From assembly GCF_020169515.1 (NCBI RefSeq), contig NZ_JAHMHW010000027.1, forward strand, positions 1 to 62,171: a stretch of 62,171 nt of DNA. The letters are read 5' to 3'. Origin of the DNA: Paenibacillus vietnamensis. Lineage in GTDB: Bacteria; Bacillota; Bacilli; Paenibacillales; Paenibacillaceae. The position numbers and the translations under genes were made by a program. Below are positions 32,892-41,400 of this stretch, piece after piece. The notes under the pieces were generated by a model. That model was not told where the DNA came from. It did no database searches and saw only the letters and a program-made list of their open reading frames with translations. The first letter of the stretch is position 1, and every line of letters begins with the position of its first letter.

Positions 32892-34811
32892 TCATTTCAT
32901 CCGAAGCATCATCGTCCATAAGTCCGCGCTCTCGTAGCCTAATCGCCATGCGGCTACCCCGGCAAGATCGTACTTTTTGGCGATTTGGATGCGGGCCTTG
33001 ACGGTTGCTTCCGTTTCCGCCCACAGCAGGTAGGTAAAGCCGTCCTTCACATACGTATATTTCATTTGGCCCGATACGGGATCGAGAACGCCTTTGGCAT
33101 TCGTCTCGGCCACCAGCTTGGGCACCTCTTTCATATAGATGGCACGATTGCCAACAAGCTTGCCCGTACCGTCCAGCTTCCATTCCCTGACGTAAAACGG
33201 AATGCCCAGCATCAGTTTGCTGCGGGGGATGCCGTAGTCGAGAAATTGCCTGACGCCTTCCTCCGCCCATGCAAGACCTGATACGGAGCCCGGCGTACCG
33301 CTGCCGCTCCAGTGCTCGTCGTAGGCCATAATGACGATGGTATCGGCGATTGACGCAAGCGAGGCATGGTCATAAGCGGTTAGATGATTCCAGCTTGCAC
33401 TGCCGCGCGGCAGATCGATAGACAGCTTCAAGCCTTTGGCATGGACCGCCTTGGCAAGCGACGCAACAAACGCGGTGAAAGCCGCCCTGTCCGCCCCGGC
33501 TACCTCCTCAAAATCTACATTGACACCTGCCGCTCCAAGCTCTTTCAACCGGTCGGCGAGCTTAACGATGAACTGCTTCTGCGCCTCCGCATTTTTCAGA
33601 AACGCCGTCGTCAGTTTCCGGTCGAACTGATTATGCACGAGCGGCATCACTTGAATGCCTTGCTCCTTGAAGGCGGCGACGACTGCCGGGTCCGACGTAT
33701 CCTTTATCGTTCCGTCAGCCGCAGACAATTCAAACCAGGTCGGCGAATCGATCGTCAGCCCTTGTGTACCCGCAACGTGGCCGACGACGGTTTCGCTGGA
33801 AGCGCTGCCGTTCCAGCCCAAATAGACTAGCGACTTGGCATTGCTCCAAATCGTGCGTCCGTCGGCATGCCGAACGGAGCTGTTCGCATAATATTTGGCG
33901 TAATTGATTGCGGCTCCGCGGGTATGGAACGATTTCAGCTTTTTATCGCGCTGATAGACCGACAGATAAGGAATAGAAGTCCAAAGCGTAACGTCTCCGG
34001 CCGCAACCTCCGAATTCGCGTATTTTTTGGCGTATTGCACGGCGGCATCGAGTCCGATGAAGGCGCCAATGTATTTATTGTTCTGCTTGACGGTATACTT
34101 CGGAACATTGGAATGGACCGTTGCTCCCGTCGCCGTGTTTCGTACTTCGCTTCCGCTGATCTTCGCCGCCGCGGCGATGGCGTCCTGAAGGAATGCATAC
34201 AGCTTAGCGTCTTGAACAGGCTGGCCATCGACGATAATCTGATAAACGGGCTTTGCTGCACGCTGCGCTTTTTTTTGCGATGCCGTCAAATTGTCCCACA
34301 CCCAGCTGTTCAAGGATAAATCGATGACATGGGCATTATTCCATTTTTTCGCTTCCTGCTTGGCCGCATCCAATGTGAGGAAGGACCAGCCGGCCAAGGT
34401 CCGGTCTCCCTGGTACAGCCTGAATTTCGCATAGGACTGATAAACCCAGCCTATACTTTCAAGATCTCGAATATGTACGTTTTGCAGTCCTTTGGCCGCG
34501 GACAAGGCTTGTGCGTAAGTTCTGAACTCCCATTTGGCGCTGGAGATGCCGTTCAGATAAAGCTTGTAGCGGGGGAAATTGTCCCATACCCAGCTTCGTC
34601 CGGATATCGTTTCCACGTGGCTGTATGCGTAGTATCTTGCGTAAGAGACAGCCTGCGCTTCCGTTTGAAATTCCTTCAGAGCCTTGTCGTTCTGGTATAC
34701 CCTGTACATGGTCATCTTGCCCGCAGCCGCGCCCGCAGCAGGTGTGATGCCTGCCAGCATCGATTGGAAGAACAAGAGCAGCGCAATGGCCGCGGTTATT
34801 TTTGTTCTCAT
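32892..34811 (-). CDS. Secreted GH18-family protein with six N-terminal repeats
   Basis: 639 residues from ATG 34811, which begins a signal peptide (MRTKITAAIALLLFFQSML..., cleavage near AGAAA); the frame extends 23 codons upstream without a better start. Residues about 30-330 hold six degenerate modules of 44-50 residues with the pattern Y-x-VYQ-x-DK...AVxYAKxYANSxV...WSN, e.g. YRVYQNDKALKEF, FRLYQGDRTLAGW and LSVYQRDKKLKSF. The rest is a GH18 barrel with GVNVDFEEV, keeping the catalytic Glu in the form GVN(I/V)DFE seen in YaaH/SleL-type spore and wall N-acetylglucosaminidases, and WRLGYES near the end. The role in peptidoglycan or spore cortex hydrolysis is inferred. Repeat function unknown. 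Confidence 0.85.
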   Translation of the reverse strand: MRTKITAAIALLLFFQSMLAGITPAAGAAAGKMTMYRVYQNDKALKEFQTEAQAVSYARYYAYSHVETISGRSWVWDNFPRYKLYLNGISSAKWEFRTYAQALSAAKGLQNVHIRDLESIGWVYQSYAKFRLYQGDRTLAGWSFLTLDAAKQEAKKWNNAHVIDLSLNSWVWDNLTASQKKAQRAAKPVYQIIVDGQPVQDAKLYAFLQDAIAAAAKISGSEVRNTATGATVHSNVPKYTVKQNNKYIGAFIGLDAAVQYAKKYANSEVAAGDVTLWTSIPYLSVYQRDKKLKSFHTRGAAINYAKYYANSSVRHADGRTIWSNAKSLVYLGWNGSASSETVVGHVAGTQGLTIDSPTWFELSAADGTIKDTSDPAVVAAFKEQGIQVMPLVHNQFDRKLTTAFLKNAEAQKQFIVKLADRLKELGAAGVNVDFEEVAGADRAAFTAFVASLAKAVHAKGLKLSIDLPRGSASWNHLTAYDHASLASIADTIVIMAYDEHWSGSGTPGSVSGLAWAEEGVRQFLDYGIPRSKLMLGIPFYVREWKLDGTGKLVGNRAIYMKEVPKLVAETNAKGVLDPVSGQMKYTYVKDGFTYLLWAETEATVKARIQIAKKYDLAGVAAWRLGYESADLWTMMLRMK

Positions 34812-34911
34812 CCTTTTTCTACCACACTCCTCTCGCAGTCTATTAATAGACGCAAAAAGAGAGCGGCGGTTGCTGTCCATTAGAAATTTTTCAGATTACC
34901 GTCCATCTTAT

Positions 34912-34967
34912 AAAAAAAGCATCCACCGGCCGGGTTATCCAGAGGATAACGTACGGCTGGTGGATGC
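34912..34967 (-). terminator. Terminator of the yxcD operon
   Basis: On the minus strand a 13-bp outer stem (one wobble) and a 7-bp inner stem GTTATCC/GGATAAC, followed by seven T, 13 bases past the yxcD stop. Confidence 0.85.
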
Positions 34968-34979
34968 CTCGCATCCGGG

Positions 34980-35258
34980 CTATTCTTCAATGTCCGCCCA
35001 AAATTGTTCGTCGGCATCAAGCTTGATGCCGGAGCGGAAAACCCGCCTGTTGTATTGCTGATACATGTACTGCTCTATCGCTTCCAAAATGTTGGCTTCG
35101 ATAATATACTGACTCCGTCCGTTTACCCAGACCTCTGCGGTGAAGCCGTATTCTTCCTCCCAGGAAAGCTGCACTTCCACGTCCGTCGGCTTGACGCCGC
35201 GGCGCTGCGCCATGTGCATGCAGATGGCGTTAATGATTTCGTCCGAATAGATCCGCAC
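34980..35258 (-). CDS. yxcD: YxcD family protein (DUF2653)
   Basis: 92 residues starting at GTG 35258. The family pattern is clear: SDEIINAICMHMAQRRGV at the start, then DVEVQLSWEEEYGFTAEVWV followed by NGRSQYI, as in B. subtilis YxcD. Small acidic cytoplasmic protein of unknown function. The start is two bases after the stop of the preceding membrane-protein gene, with GGAGGAG 12 bases upstream inside that gene, so the two are co-translated. Confidence 0.85.
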   Translation of the reverse strand: MRIYSDEIINAICMHMAQRRGVKPTDVEVQLSWEEEYGFTAEVWVNGRSQYIIEANILEAIEQYMYQQYNRRVFRSGIKLDADEQFWADIEE

Positions 35259-35260
35259 GA

Positions 35261-35689
35261 TTAGTAGGGTCTCCTCCGATCCGGCGTGCCCCGCTTATTG
35301 CGAAAATAAACGAAGGCGGCGCGAATGAGCATGATAACCGCAAAAATCGCCAGCAGGTTTATCATCAATCCGAGAATGCTGCCCAGAGCGCCCATGCCTG
35401 CGAATAAGCCGCCGAACATAAGGCCGGCCAAGCCGCCCAGCATCAAGCCTTTCATTAAGCTGCCGCCGCCGAACAATCCCGGCTTTGTCGTACCGGCCGT
35501 TGTTCCCGGCGTTGTGCCTGTCCTGGCGCCTGTGTTGGTCTCGCTCGTGTTTTCGTTCTTTTTCGGGGTTTGCGTATAGCTCTGTTTAGGTGATTTCAGA
35601 CCGCCCCGGGGTTTTGCGTCGGCATATTGGCCAAATCCCAGCGTGAAAAACAATGCTGCGGCCAGTAAAACCATAAATCCTTTTTTCAT
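35261..35689 (-). CDS. Predicted exported or membrane protein, Thr/Gly-rich
   Basis: 142 residues: signal-like N-terminus (MKKGFMVLLAAALFFTLGFG, cleavage near ADA), a basic Lys/Pro/Ser segment (RGGLKSPKQSYTQTPKK), a Thr-rich low-complexity part, a Gly-rich segment (LMLGGLAGLMFGGLFAGMGA), one or two membrane helices and a basic end (RNKRGTPDRRRPY). The KSP..SYTQTP..GLFGG layout followed by a Gly-rich membrane segment resembles the N-terminal part of Tim44-like bacterial membrane proteins, without the folded domain. Function unknown. Forms an operon with yxcD. Confidence 0.8.
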   Translation of the reverse strand: MKKGFMVLLAAALFFTLGFGQYADAKPRGGLKSPKQSYTQTPKKNENTSETNTGARTGTTPGTTAGTTKPGLFGGGSLMKGLMLGGLAGLMFGGLFAGMGALGSILGLMINLLAIFAVIMLIRAAFVYFRNKRGTPDRRRPY

Positions 35690-35826
35690 CTGATCGTTCT
35701 CCTTCTTGGTGTCGTAGTTGCTGCATTGCCAACTGGTGTCATTACGGCTAAGATAGACGAAGGTTTCATCTATTATACTATTGTCGGTTTCGGTTTATGA
35801 AAATATAAGCGGTCAGGAGGCTCAAA

Positions 35827-36375
35827 ATGAAGACATTCCCGCATGCCTACGTTTGTTTTCTGGTTGAATTTCATGCGTCGAGGGATTATTTCGAATGCCA
35901 CGAGCTCCTGGAGGAATATTGGAAGGAGCATCCCGGCGATCCGCTGTCCGAAACATGGGTAGGCCTGATCCAGCTGGCGGTCGGCTTGTATCATGAGCGG
36001 CGCGGCAACCGGCGAGGCGCTTTAAAGATGCTTATGAAGGCGGAAGCGAAGCTGTCTGCCGCGCCAATCGATACGATCGGTTTGGATAAGCAAAGGCTGC
36101 TGGAGCAGCTGGCCCGGCGGACGTCGCAGCTGAGCCGGGACGAATCTTTGGACGGAGGCTTCTACACGGATCTTGATTTGTTGATTACCAGCACGGAGTT
36201 ACGGAGCGAATGCGAAGCCGAGTGCGTAAAACGCGGCTTGGATTGGGGGAAGCCGAGCAGGCTGGAGGATGCCGGAGTGATTCACCGGCATAAGCTGCGG
36301 GACCGCTCGGAAGTCGTAGCGGCCAGGCAGTCTGCACTGGCGGACAAAAAAAAGGAGCGCGGCGGCAAAGCATAA
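35827..36375 (+). CDS. DUF309 family protein
   Basis: 182 residues. The DUF309 signature is present at the start: FHASRDYFECHELLEEYWKE, then GLIQLAVGLYHERRGNRRGA. These helices carry His/Glu/Cys residues that may bind a metal. The C-terminal half beyond residue 115 is basic and less conserved and ends in a Lys-rich tail. Related to B. subtilis YpuF; function unknown. CAGGAGG lies upstream of the ATG. A bidirectional terminator overlaps its last codons. Confidence 0.85.
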   Translation: MKTFPHAYVCFLVEFHASRDYFECHELLEEYWKEHPGDPLSETWVGLIQLAVGLYHERRGNRRGALKMLMKAEAKLSAAPIDTIGLDKQRLLEQLARRTSQLSRDESLDGGFYTDLDLLITSTELRSECEAECVKRGLDWGKPSRLEDAGVIHRHKLRDRSEVVAARQSALADKKKERGGKA

Positions 36376-36396
36376 GAGCCGCGTCGCTCCTTCTTT
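36346..36396. terminator. Bidirectional terminator between DUF309 and yqkB
   Basis: Stem GGAGCG/CGCTCC with a bulged inner GC stem, flanked by eight A on the left (a T run on the minus strand) and TTCTTT on the right. It serves both convergent genes and begins within the DUF309 coding end. Confidence 0.75.
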
Positions 36397-36419
36397 CATA
36401 GCAGCGGATTGCGATTCGG

Positions 36420-36737
36420 CTAGCCGATCAGACGCAAATGAGTCGTATAAATTTGACTGTCGCTCTTAAGGCTGAAGCTTCCCTGAACCGGGTCGTAATC
36501 GATCTTCATTTTCGGCTCGTAATAGACCTCGTGCCGGGGCTCGTAGTAGAACGGGAACGGGTCGCCCTGGGCGAGCTTGTCGTCGACCGACGGCTCTCCG
36601 ATCAGGGACAGTGCCGGCACTCCGCTCACGACGCATCCGCAGCCCTCGGTGTCGTGGAGCAGCTTCAAATGCCGGGTTCCGTCGCTCAGATAGGGCTTTA
36701 GCCGCAGGGCAGCCGATTCGGTAAAGGTAAGATGCAT
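36420..36737 (-). CDS. yqkB: YqkB family protein, HesB/IscA-like
   Basis: 105 residues. It begins MHLTFTESAALRLKPYLSDG like B. subtilis YqkB and HesB/IscA relatives, with a central EGCGCVVSGVPALSLI. Only two closely spaced Cys (GCGC) are present, not the three of true A-type iron-sulfur carriers, so a role in Fe-S assembly is doubtful. The C-terminal half is rich in Tyr/Pro (FPFYYEPRHEVYYEPKMKID). It has its own sigma-A promoter at 36792-36820 and an AGAGAGGATTG ribosome binding site. Confidence 0.85.
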   Translation of the reverse strand: MHLTFTESAALRLKPYLSDGTRHLKLLHDTEGCGCVVSGVPALSLIGEPSVDDKLAQGDPFPFYYEPRHEVYYEPKMKIDYDPVQGSFSLKSDSQIYTTHLRLIG

Positions 36738-36791
36738 AGGTCAATCCTCTCTTTCTTGCGCAGCGTAAATGATGACGTCAGGTTTAAGTTG

Positions 36792-36820
36792 ATTATACGG
36801 AGCGAAATAAGTAAGATCAA
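36792..36820 (-). promoter_or_regulatory. yqkB promoter
   Basis: On the minus strand TTGATC, 17-base spacer, TATAAT, 55 bases before the yqkB start. Confidence 0.7.
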
Positions 36821-36876
36821 GTTAAGTTCCAATGTATGGAATGCAATTTCATTCGAAAGGGAAGGGCGGAATACCG

Positions 36877-38391
36877 ATGGCGGCAAAACAGGCGGAAGCG
36901 CTGCAAAGCTTTAAGGAAACGATTAAAAAAATCAAGAGCTACGAGGAAGCGCTGGGCGTCCTCTATTGGGATTTGCGCACGGGCGCGCCCCGCAAAGGGA
37001 TGGATGCCAGATCCGAGGCGATCGGCGCCTTGTCGGGGGATATGTTCAAGCTGTCGACCTCGCCGGAGCTCGGGGAATGGCTGGCCGTGCTGGAGGAAGG
37101 CGGGACAAATGCCGGCTTGACGGAAATTGAACGGCGGCTGGTGGCGGAAACCCGCAAGGATTACGACCGAAGCGTCAAAATTCCGCCTCAGCTTTATCAG
37201 GAATACGTCGTGCTGGCCTCACAGTCGGAATCGAAGTGGGAGGAAGCGAAGGAAAATAACGATTATGCCGGCTTCCAGCCCTATCTGGAAAAGGTGATTC
37301 AATACACCAACCAGTTCATCGATTTATGGGGCGCGAAGGAAACCCGGTACGATACGCTGCTCGACCAGTACGAGCCCGGCATGACCGTCGGCGAGCTGGA
37401 CCGGGTGTTCGGCGGCTTGCGTTCTCAGCTCGTGCCGCTTGCCGCAGCGATCGCAGCTTCGCCGCATCAGCCGGACACGACGTTCCTGCGTCAGAAATAC
37501 GATAAAGCGTCGCAAAAGGATTTCAGTCTTTACATATTGAAGCAAATGGGTTATGACTTCGAAGCGGGCCGATTGGACGAAAGCGTCCATCCGTTCGCAA
37601 CGGGTCTCAGTCCTGGCGATGTCCGGATTACGACTCGTTATCTGGAGGACGATGTGACGAGCGCCCTGTTCGGCACGATTCACGAAGGCGGGCACGCTCT
37701 TTATGAACAGAACATTATGAAAGAGCTGATCGGCACGACGCTGTGCACGGGGACGTCAATGGGCATCCATGAGTCGCAGTCCCGCTTCTGGGAAAATGTG
37801 ATCGGCCGCAGCCGCCCGTTCTGGAATCGTTATTTCGCCGAGCTGCAAAGCCGGTTCCCGGGCCAGCTGGACGTTACCGTCGACCAGTTTTACCGGGGGA
37901 ATAACGTCGTTCAGCCGTCTCTTATCCGGATCGAAGCGGACGAATTGACCTATAACCTGCATATTATTATCCGGTACGAAATGGAGAAGCTGATCTTCAA
38001 CGAAGGAGCGAAGGCAGCCGATCTGCCTGCGCTATGGAACGACAAGTACAAGGAATACTTGGGCGTTACGGCGGCTTCCGACGCGGAGGGCGTGCTGCAG
38101 GATGTCCATTGGTCGGGCGGCGCCTTCGGCTATTTCCCTTCCTATTCGCTCGGCAACATGTATGCCGCCCAGTTCGCCGATACGATGGAACGAGAGCTGC
38201 AGGGCTTCTGGCAGCTGGTCGAGGACGGCAATTTGCTGCCGATCAAGCAGTGGCTGACGGAGCGGATTTACAAATACGGCAAGCTGAGATCGCCGTCGGA
38301 GCTAATTCAGAACGTGACGGGCAAGCCGCTTGATCCGCAGTACCTCGTTACCTATTTGACTAACAAATATAAGGATATTTACAAGCTGTAA
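36877..38391 (+). CDS. M32 family metallocarboxypeptidase
   Basis: 504 residues from ATG 36877, preceded by AAGGGCGGA; the upstream in-frame ATG 36832 lacks a ribosome binding site. This is a thermostable carboxypeptidase 1 (Taq) family enzyme, like B. subtilis YpwA (about 500 residues). The zinc site is TIHEGGHALYEQ (His 269, Glu 270, His 273) with the third ligand in GIHESQSRFWEN; the conserved HWSGGAFGYFPSYSLGN and the IRYE region are present. It trims C-terminal residues from peptides in the cytoplasm. Single gene with a strong terminator. Confidence 0.95.
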   Translation: MAAKQAEALQSFKETIKKIKSYEEALGVLYWDLRTGAPRKGMDARSEAIGALSGDMFKLSTSPELGEWLAVLEEGGTNAGLTEIERRLVAETRKDYDRSVKIPPQLYQEYVVLASQSESKWEEAKENNDYAGFQPYLEKVIQYTNQFIDLWGAKETRYDTLLDQYEPGMTVGELDRVFGGLRSQLVPLAAAIAASPHQPDTTFLRQKYDKASQKDFSLYILKQMGYDFEAGRLDESVHPFATGLSPGDVRITTRYLEDDVTSALFGTIHEGGHALYEQNIMKELIGTTLCTGTSMGIHESQSRFWENVIGRSRPFWNRYFAELQSRFPGQLDVTVDQFYRGNNVVQPSLIRIEADELTYNLHIIIRYEMEKLIFNEGAKAADLPALWNDKYKEYLGVTAASDAEGVLQDVHWSGGAFGYFPSYSLGNMYAAQFADTMERELQGFWQLVEDGNLLPIKQWLTERIYKYGKLRSPSELIQNVTGKPLDPQYLVTYLTNKYKDIYKL

Positions 38392-38423
38392 ATATTGTAA
38401 TCAAACCCCGATTTAAACAAGGG

Positions 38424-38467
38424 AAGCTGCCCGCACGCCATCGGACGTCATGCGGGCAGCTTTTTTT
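38424..38467 (+). terminator. Terminator after the M32 carboxypeptidase
   Basis: Perfect 12-bp stem AAGCTGCCCGCA/TGCGGGCAGCTT followed by a T run. Confidence 0.93.
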
Positions 38468-38645
38468 GTATGCATCTTCAAGGCTGAAAATGTAAACATT
38501 TACAGGCTTTTCCTTGCATCGCGAAACGGGCAAGTACCTGACAGGAACGCCGGCTGCCGTTCACGCATTCCGCATTCACCGCCCAACTGTCCTGCGCATA
38601 GGCTAATGTAATTCAATCAAACGCGAATGTGCTGGAGGGACGAAC

Positions 38646-39656
38646 ATGAAAGGACGTAAATGGATGTCGCTGCTGCTGGCGGCGGCGCTCGCTTCTATGG
38701 CAGTGCTTGCAGGCTGCGGCAGCGGTGATTCGGGCAAGACGAAGGTCCGGATCGGCGAAGTGACGCGGTCGTTATTTTATGCGCCTGAGTATGTAGCGAT
38801 CGAAAAAGGTTTTTTTGAGGAAGAAGGGCTGGACGTAGAGCTCACTACAACGCCTGGCGGCGACAAAACGATGACCGCCTTGCTCTCGAACGTGATCGAC
38901 GTCGCATTGGTCGGCTCCGAAACCTCCATCTATGTATACCAGCAAGGCTCGGACGATCCGATTATCAACTTCGCCCAGCTGACGCAAACCGACGGCACCT
39001 TTCTCGTGGCCAGAGAGGCTGTAAGCGGATTCGACTGGAACTCCTTGAAGGGGAGCGTGTTCCTCGGCCAAAGAAAGGGCGGCATGCCGCAAATGGCGGG
39101 CGAATTCGCCCTGAAGAAAAAAGGCATCGATCCGCATGCGGACCTGGAGCTGATTCAGAACGTCGATTTCGCGAACATTCCGGCGGCTTTCTCATCGGGA
39201 ACCGGGGACTATGTGCAGCTGTTTGAACCGACGGCTTCGATATTCGAGAAGGAAGGAAGGGGCCATGTCGTTGCGTCCTTCGGAGCGGAAAGCGGCCATC
39301 TGCCTTACACCGTATTTATGGCTAAGCAAAGCTATATCGGTAAAAACGGCAAGACGGTTCAGGCGTTTACGAACGCCGTCCACAAAGCCCAGCTCTGGGT
39401 GAACGAGAATTCGGCCGAAGCGATTGCGGATACGGTGCTGCCTTATTTCGAAAATGTGGACCGCGATATTTTGATCAGCTCGATCGACCGCTACAAGCAG
39501 CAGGGCTCGTTCGCGTCGGATCCGGTTATCGACGAGGCGGAATGGAACAATTTGCTCGATGTGATGACCTCTGCCGGCGAGCTCGAAAAACGGACCGAGC
39601 ACAGCGAAATCGTAAATACCGAATTTGCCGAAAAAGCGATCGATGCGGTGAAATGA
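38646..39656 (+). CDS. ABC transporter substrate-binding lipoprotein, SsuA/NMT1 type
   Basis: 336 residues. Lipoprotein signal with lipobox LAGC (Cys 24), a linker, then a periplasmic-binding fold of the NMT1/SsuA/TauA class: RIGEVTRSLFYAPEYVAIEK at the start, GLDVELTTTPGGDKTMTALL, SNVIDVALVGSETSIYV. Members bind sulfonates, nitrate, pyrimidine precursors of thiamine or aromatic compounds; the ligand cannot be told from sequence. First gene of an importer operon: ATPase 29 bases downstream, then the permease. GGAGGGACGAAC precedes the ATG. The 254 bases before it hold the M32 terminator and no clear riboswitch. Confidence 0.9.
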   Translation: MKGRKWMSLLLAAALASMAVLAGCGSGDSGKTKVRIGEVTRSLFYAPEYVAIEKGFFEEEGLDVELTTTPGGDKTMTALLSNVIDVALVGSETSIYVYQQGSDDPIINFAQLTQTDGTFLVAREAVSGFDWNSLKGSVFLGQRKGGMPQMAGEFALKKKGIDPHADLELIQNVDFANIPAAFSSGTGDYVQLFEPTASIFEKEGRGHVVASFGAESGHLPYTVFMAKQSYIGKNGKTVQAFTNAVHKAQLWVNENSAEAIADTVLPYFENVDRDILISSIDRYKQQGSFASDPVIDEAEWNNLLDVMTSAGELEKRTEHSEIVNTEFAEKAIDAVK

Positions 39657-39685
39657 CCGCTAACGGAAGAAATGGGGGCTTAAGC

Positions 39686-40483
39686 ATGAAGGAGCAACCG
39701 GTGCTTGAGCTGCAGCAATTGTCGCATGTGTATGTGAACGAGAAGGGGGCGTCGCTTGCGATCGAAGGAATCGTTCTTGCGGTTGCGCGCGGCGAGTTTA
39801 TCAGCCTGGTCGGTCCGAGCGGCTGCGGGAAAACGACGATATTAAGCCTGCTGGCAGGCCTTTTTCCTCCGACGAAGGGCCAGGTGCTGCTCGGCGGCAG
39901 GAAAGTGCAGGCGCCGTCGCCCAAGGTCGGCTACATGCTGCAGCAGGATTATTTGTTTCCATGGCGTACGATACGGGATAACGCAGCCGTCGGACTTGAA
40001 ATCAGCGGCCGCAAAAACGCTGAAACGTTAAAATTCGTAGACGAATTGCTGGAAGAGGTAGGGCTGCCGGGCGCCGGCGGCCGTTACCCGCATGAGCTGT
40101 CGGGCGGCATGCGCCAGCGCGTCGCGCTTGCAAGAACGCTGGCGACGGAACCTGAGGTGCTGCTGCTCGATGAGCCGTTCTCCGCGCTGGATTTGCATAT
40201 TAAGCTGCAATTGGAAGACCTGGTGGATGAAACGCTGAAGCGGCTCGGCAAAACCGCGGTGCTCGTCACACACGATTTGGCCGAGGCGGCCGCGATGAGC
40301 GACAGGGTGATCGTCCTGGGCAGGAATCCGGGACGGATCCGCCGCGAGGTTACCGTACCGGACCCTATCCGGCGCTCCGCGCCGATGGCGGCGAGGAAAA
40401 ATCCGCGCTTTCAGGAGCTGTTCGAGCTGCTGTGGGCGGAGCTGGACGCGGTTGAGGAAGCGGGAGGTGAGCTGGATGACTGA
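39686..40483 (+). CDS. ABC transporter ATP-binding protein, SsuB/TauB type
   Basis: 265 residues from ATG 39686, after a GGGGGC site; upstream in-frame sequence belongs to the binding-protein gene region. Walker A GPSGCGKTT, Q-loop in MLQQDYLFPW, signature ELSGGMRQRVALAR, Walker B VLLLDEPFSALD and the switch His in LVTHDLAEA are intact. The MLQQDxLFPW variant is typical for nitrate/sulfonate/taurine-type importers. The C-terminal tail overlaps the permease gene by eight bases. Confidence 0.92.
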   Translation: MKEQPVLELQQLSHVYVNEKGASLAIEGIVLAVARGEFISLVGPSGCGKTTILSLLAGLFPPTKGQVLLGGRKVQAPSPKVGYMLQQDYLFPWRTIRDNAAVGLEISGRKNAETLKFVDELLEEVGLPGAGGRYPHELSGGMRQRVALARTLATEPEVLLLDEPFSALDLHIKLQLEDLVDETLKRLGKTAVLVTHDLAEAAAMSDRVIVLGRNPGRIRREVTVPDPIRRSAPMAARKNPRFQELFELLWAELDAVEEAGGELDD

Positions 40484-41363
40484 TCACGGCGAAGAGCGCC
40501 AAGCCGGTGCCGACAAGCCTGAAACGGCACATCTATCCGGCATACGGGAGGACCGCCTGGACTGGATGAAGGAGCTGCATACCCGGTATATGGAACGGAA
40601 ACGGAGACTGTCCGGCGCCGTTCTGGCCACGCAATTCATTATCCTGCTGTTGTTTGTCGGGCTGTGGGAGGCGGCGGGAAGAAATAAATGGATCGATCCT
40701 CTGCTGTTCAGCTTCCCTTCGAAGATGATGAGGCAGCTATGGAAAACGATGGCCGACGGCTCGATTTGGCCCCATGTCGGCATGACGGTATCCGAGACGG
40801 TAGCGGGCTTTGCCCTCGGCACGCTGCTCGGGACGGTCATCGCCGCCGTGCTGTGGTGGTTTCCCTTTTTGTCGCGGGTATTCGATCCTTATCTGGTCGT
40901 GCTGAACAGCATGCCGAAGGTTGCGCTCGGGCCGATTTTCATTGTCGGGCTGGGACCCGGTTTTATGTCGATTGTGGCCATCACCTTATCGGTAACCGTC
41001 ATTATTACAACGATAAATATTTATAACCGGTTCCGGGAAATCGACAGCGGTTATATCAAGGTCGTCAGACTGTTCGGCGCTTCGAGATCGCAGCTGTTCC
41101 GGCTTGTTATTTTGCCGGGCTCCTTCCCCGTCATTATTTCCACGCTGAAGGTAAACGTCGGCCTTGCCTGGGTAGGCGTCATCGTAGGTGAATTTCTCGT
41201 TGCGAAGCTCGGACTCGGCTATTTGATCATTTACGGCTTTCAGGTATTCAACTTTACGCTCGTTTTATCGAGTCTTGTCGTTATCGCAGCGGTCGCCACC
41301 GTCATGTACCAGCTCGTCGCCGCGCTCGAGAAACGGTTGACGGCAGGCTGGCGCGAAAGGTAG
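40476..41363 (+). CDS. ABC transporter permease, SsuC/TauC type
   Basis: 295 residues from ATG 40476, overlapping the ATPase gene by eight bases and preceded by GGGAGGTGAG. A hydrophilic N-terminal extension of about 50 residues precedes six membrane helices. The coupling-helix EAA-like motif is LFGASRSQLFRLVILPGSFP, followed by VGLAWVGVIVGEFLVA, characteristic of the family. It forms the channel with the ATPase and the lipoprotein. Substrate unassigned. Confidence 0.92.
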   Translation: MTDHGEERQAGADKPETAHLSGIREDRLDWMKELHTRYMERKRRLSGAVLATQFIILLLFVGLWEAAGRNKWIDPLLFSFPSKMMRQLWKTMADGSIWPHVGMTVSETVAGFALGTLLGTVIAAVLWWFPFLSRVFDPYLVVLNSMPKVALGPIFIVGLGPGFMSIVAITLSVTVIITTINIYNRFREIDSGYIKVVRLFGASRSQLFRLVILPGSFPVIISTLKVNVGLAWVGVIVGEFLVAKLGLGYLIIYGFQVFNFTLVLSSLVVIAAVATVMYQLVAALEKRLTAGWRER

Positions 41364-41400
41364 GATGTAGAAATAAACTTACCGCTGGCGAGGTCATGAG

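Noticed and set aside
34812..34880. N-terminal extension of the GH18 protein from ATG 34880
   Set aside because: It would bury the signal peptide behind a charged 23-residue segment, and there is no ribosome binding site.
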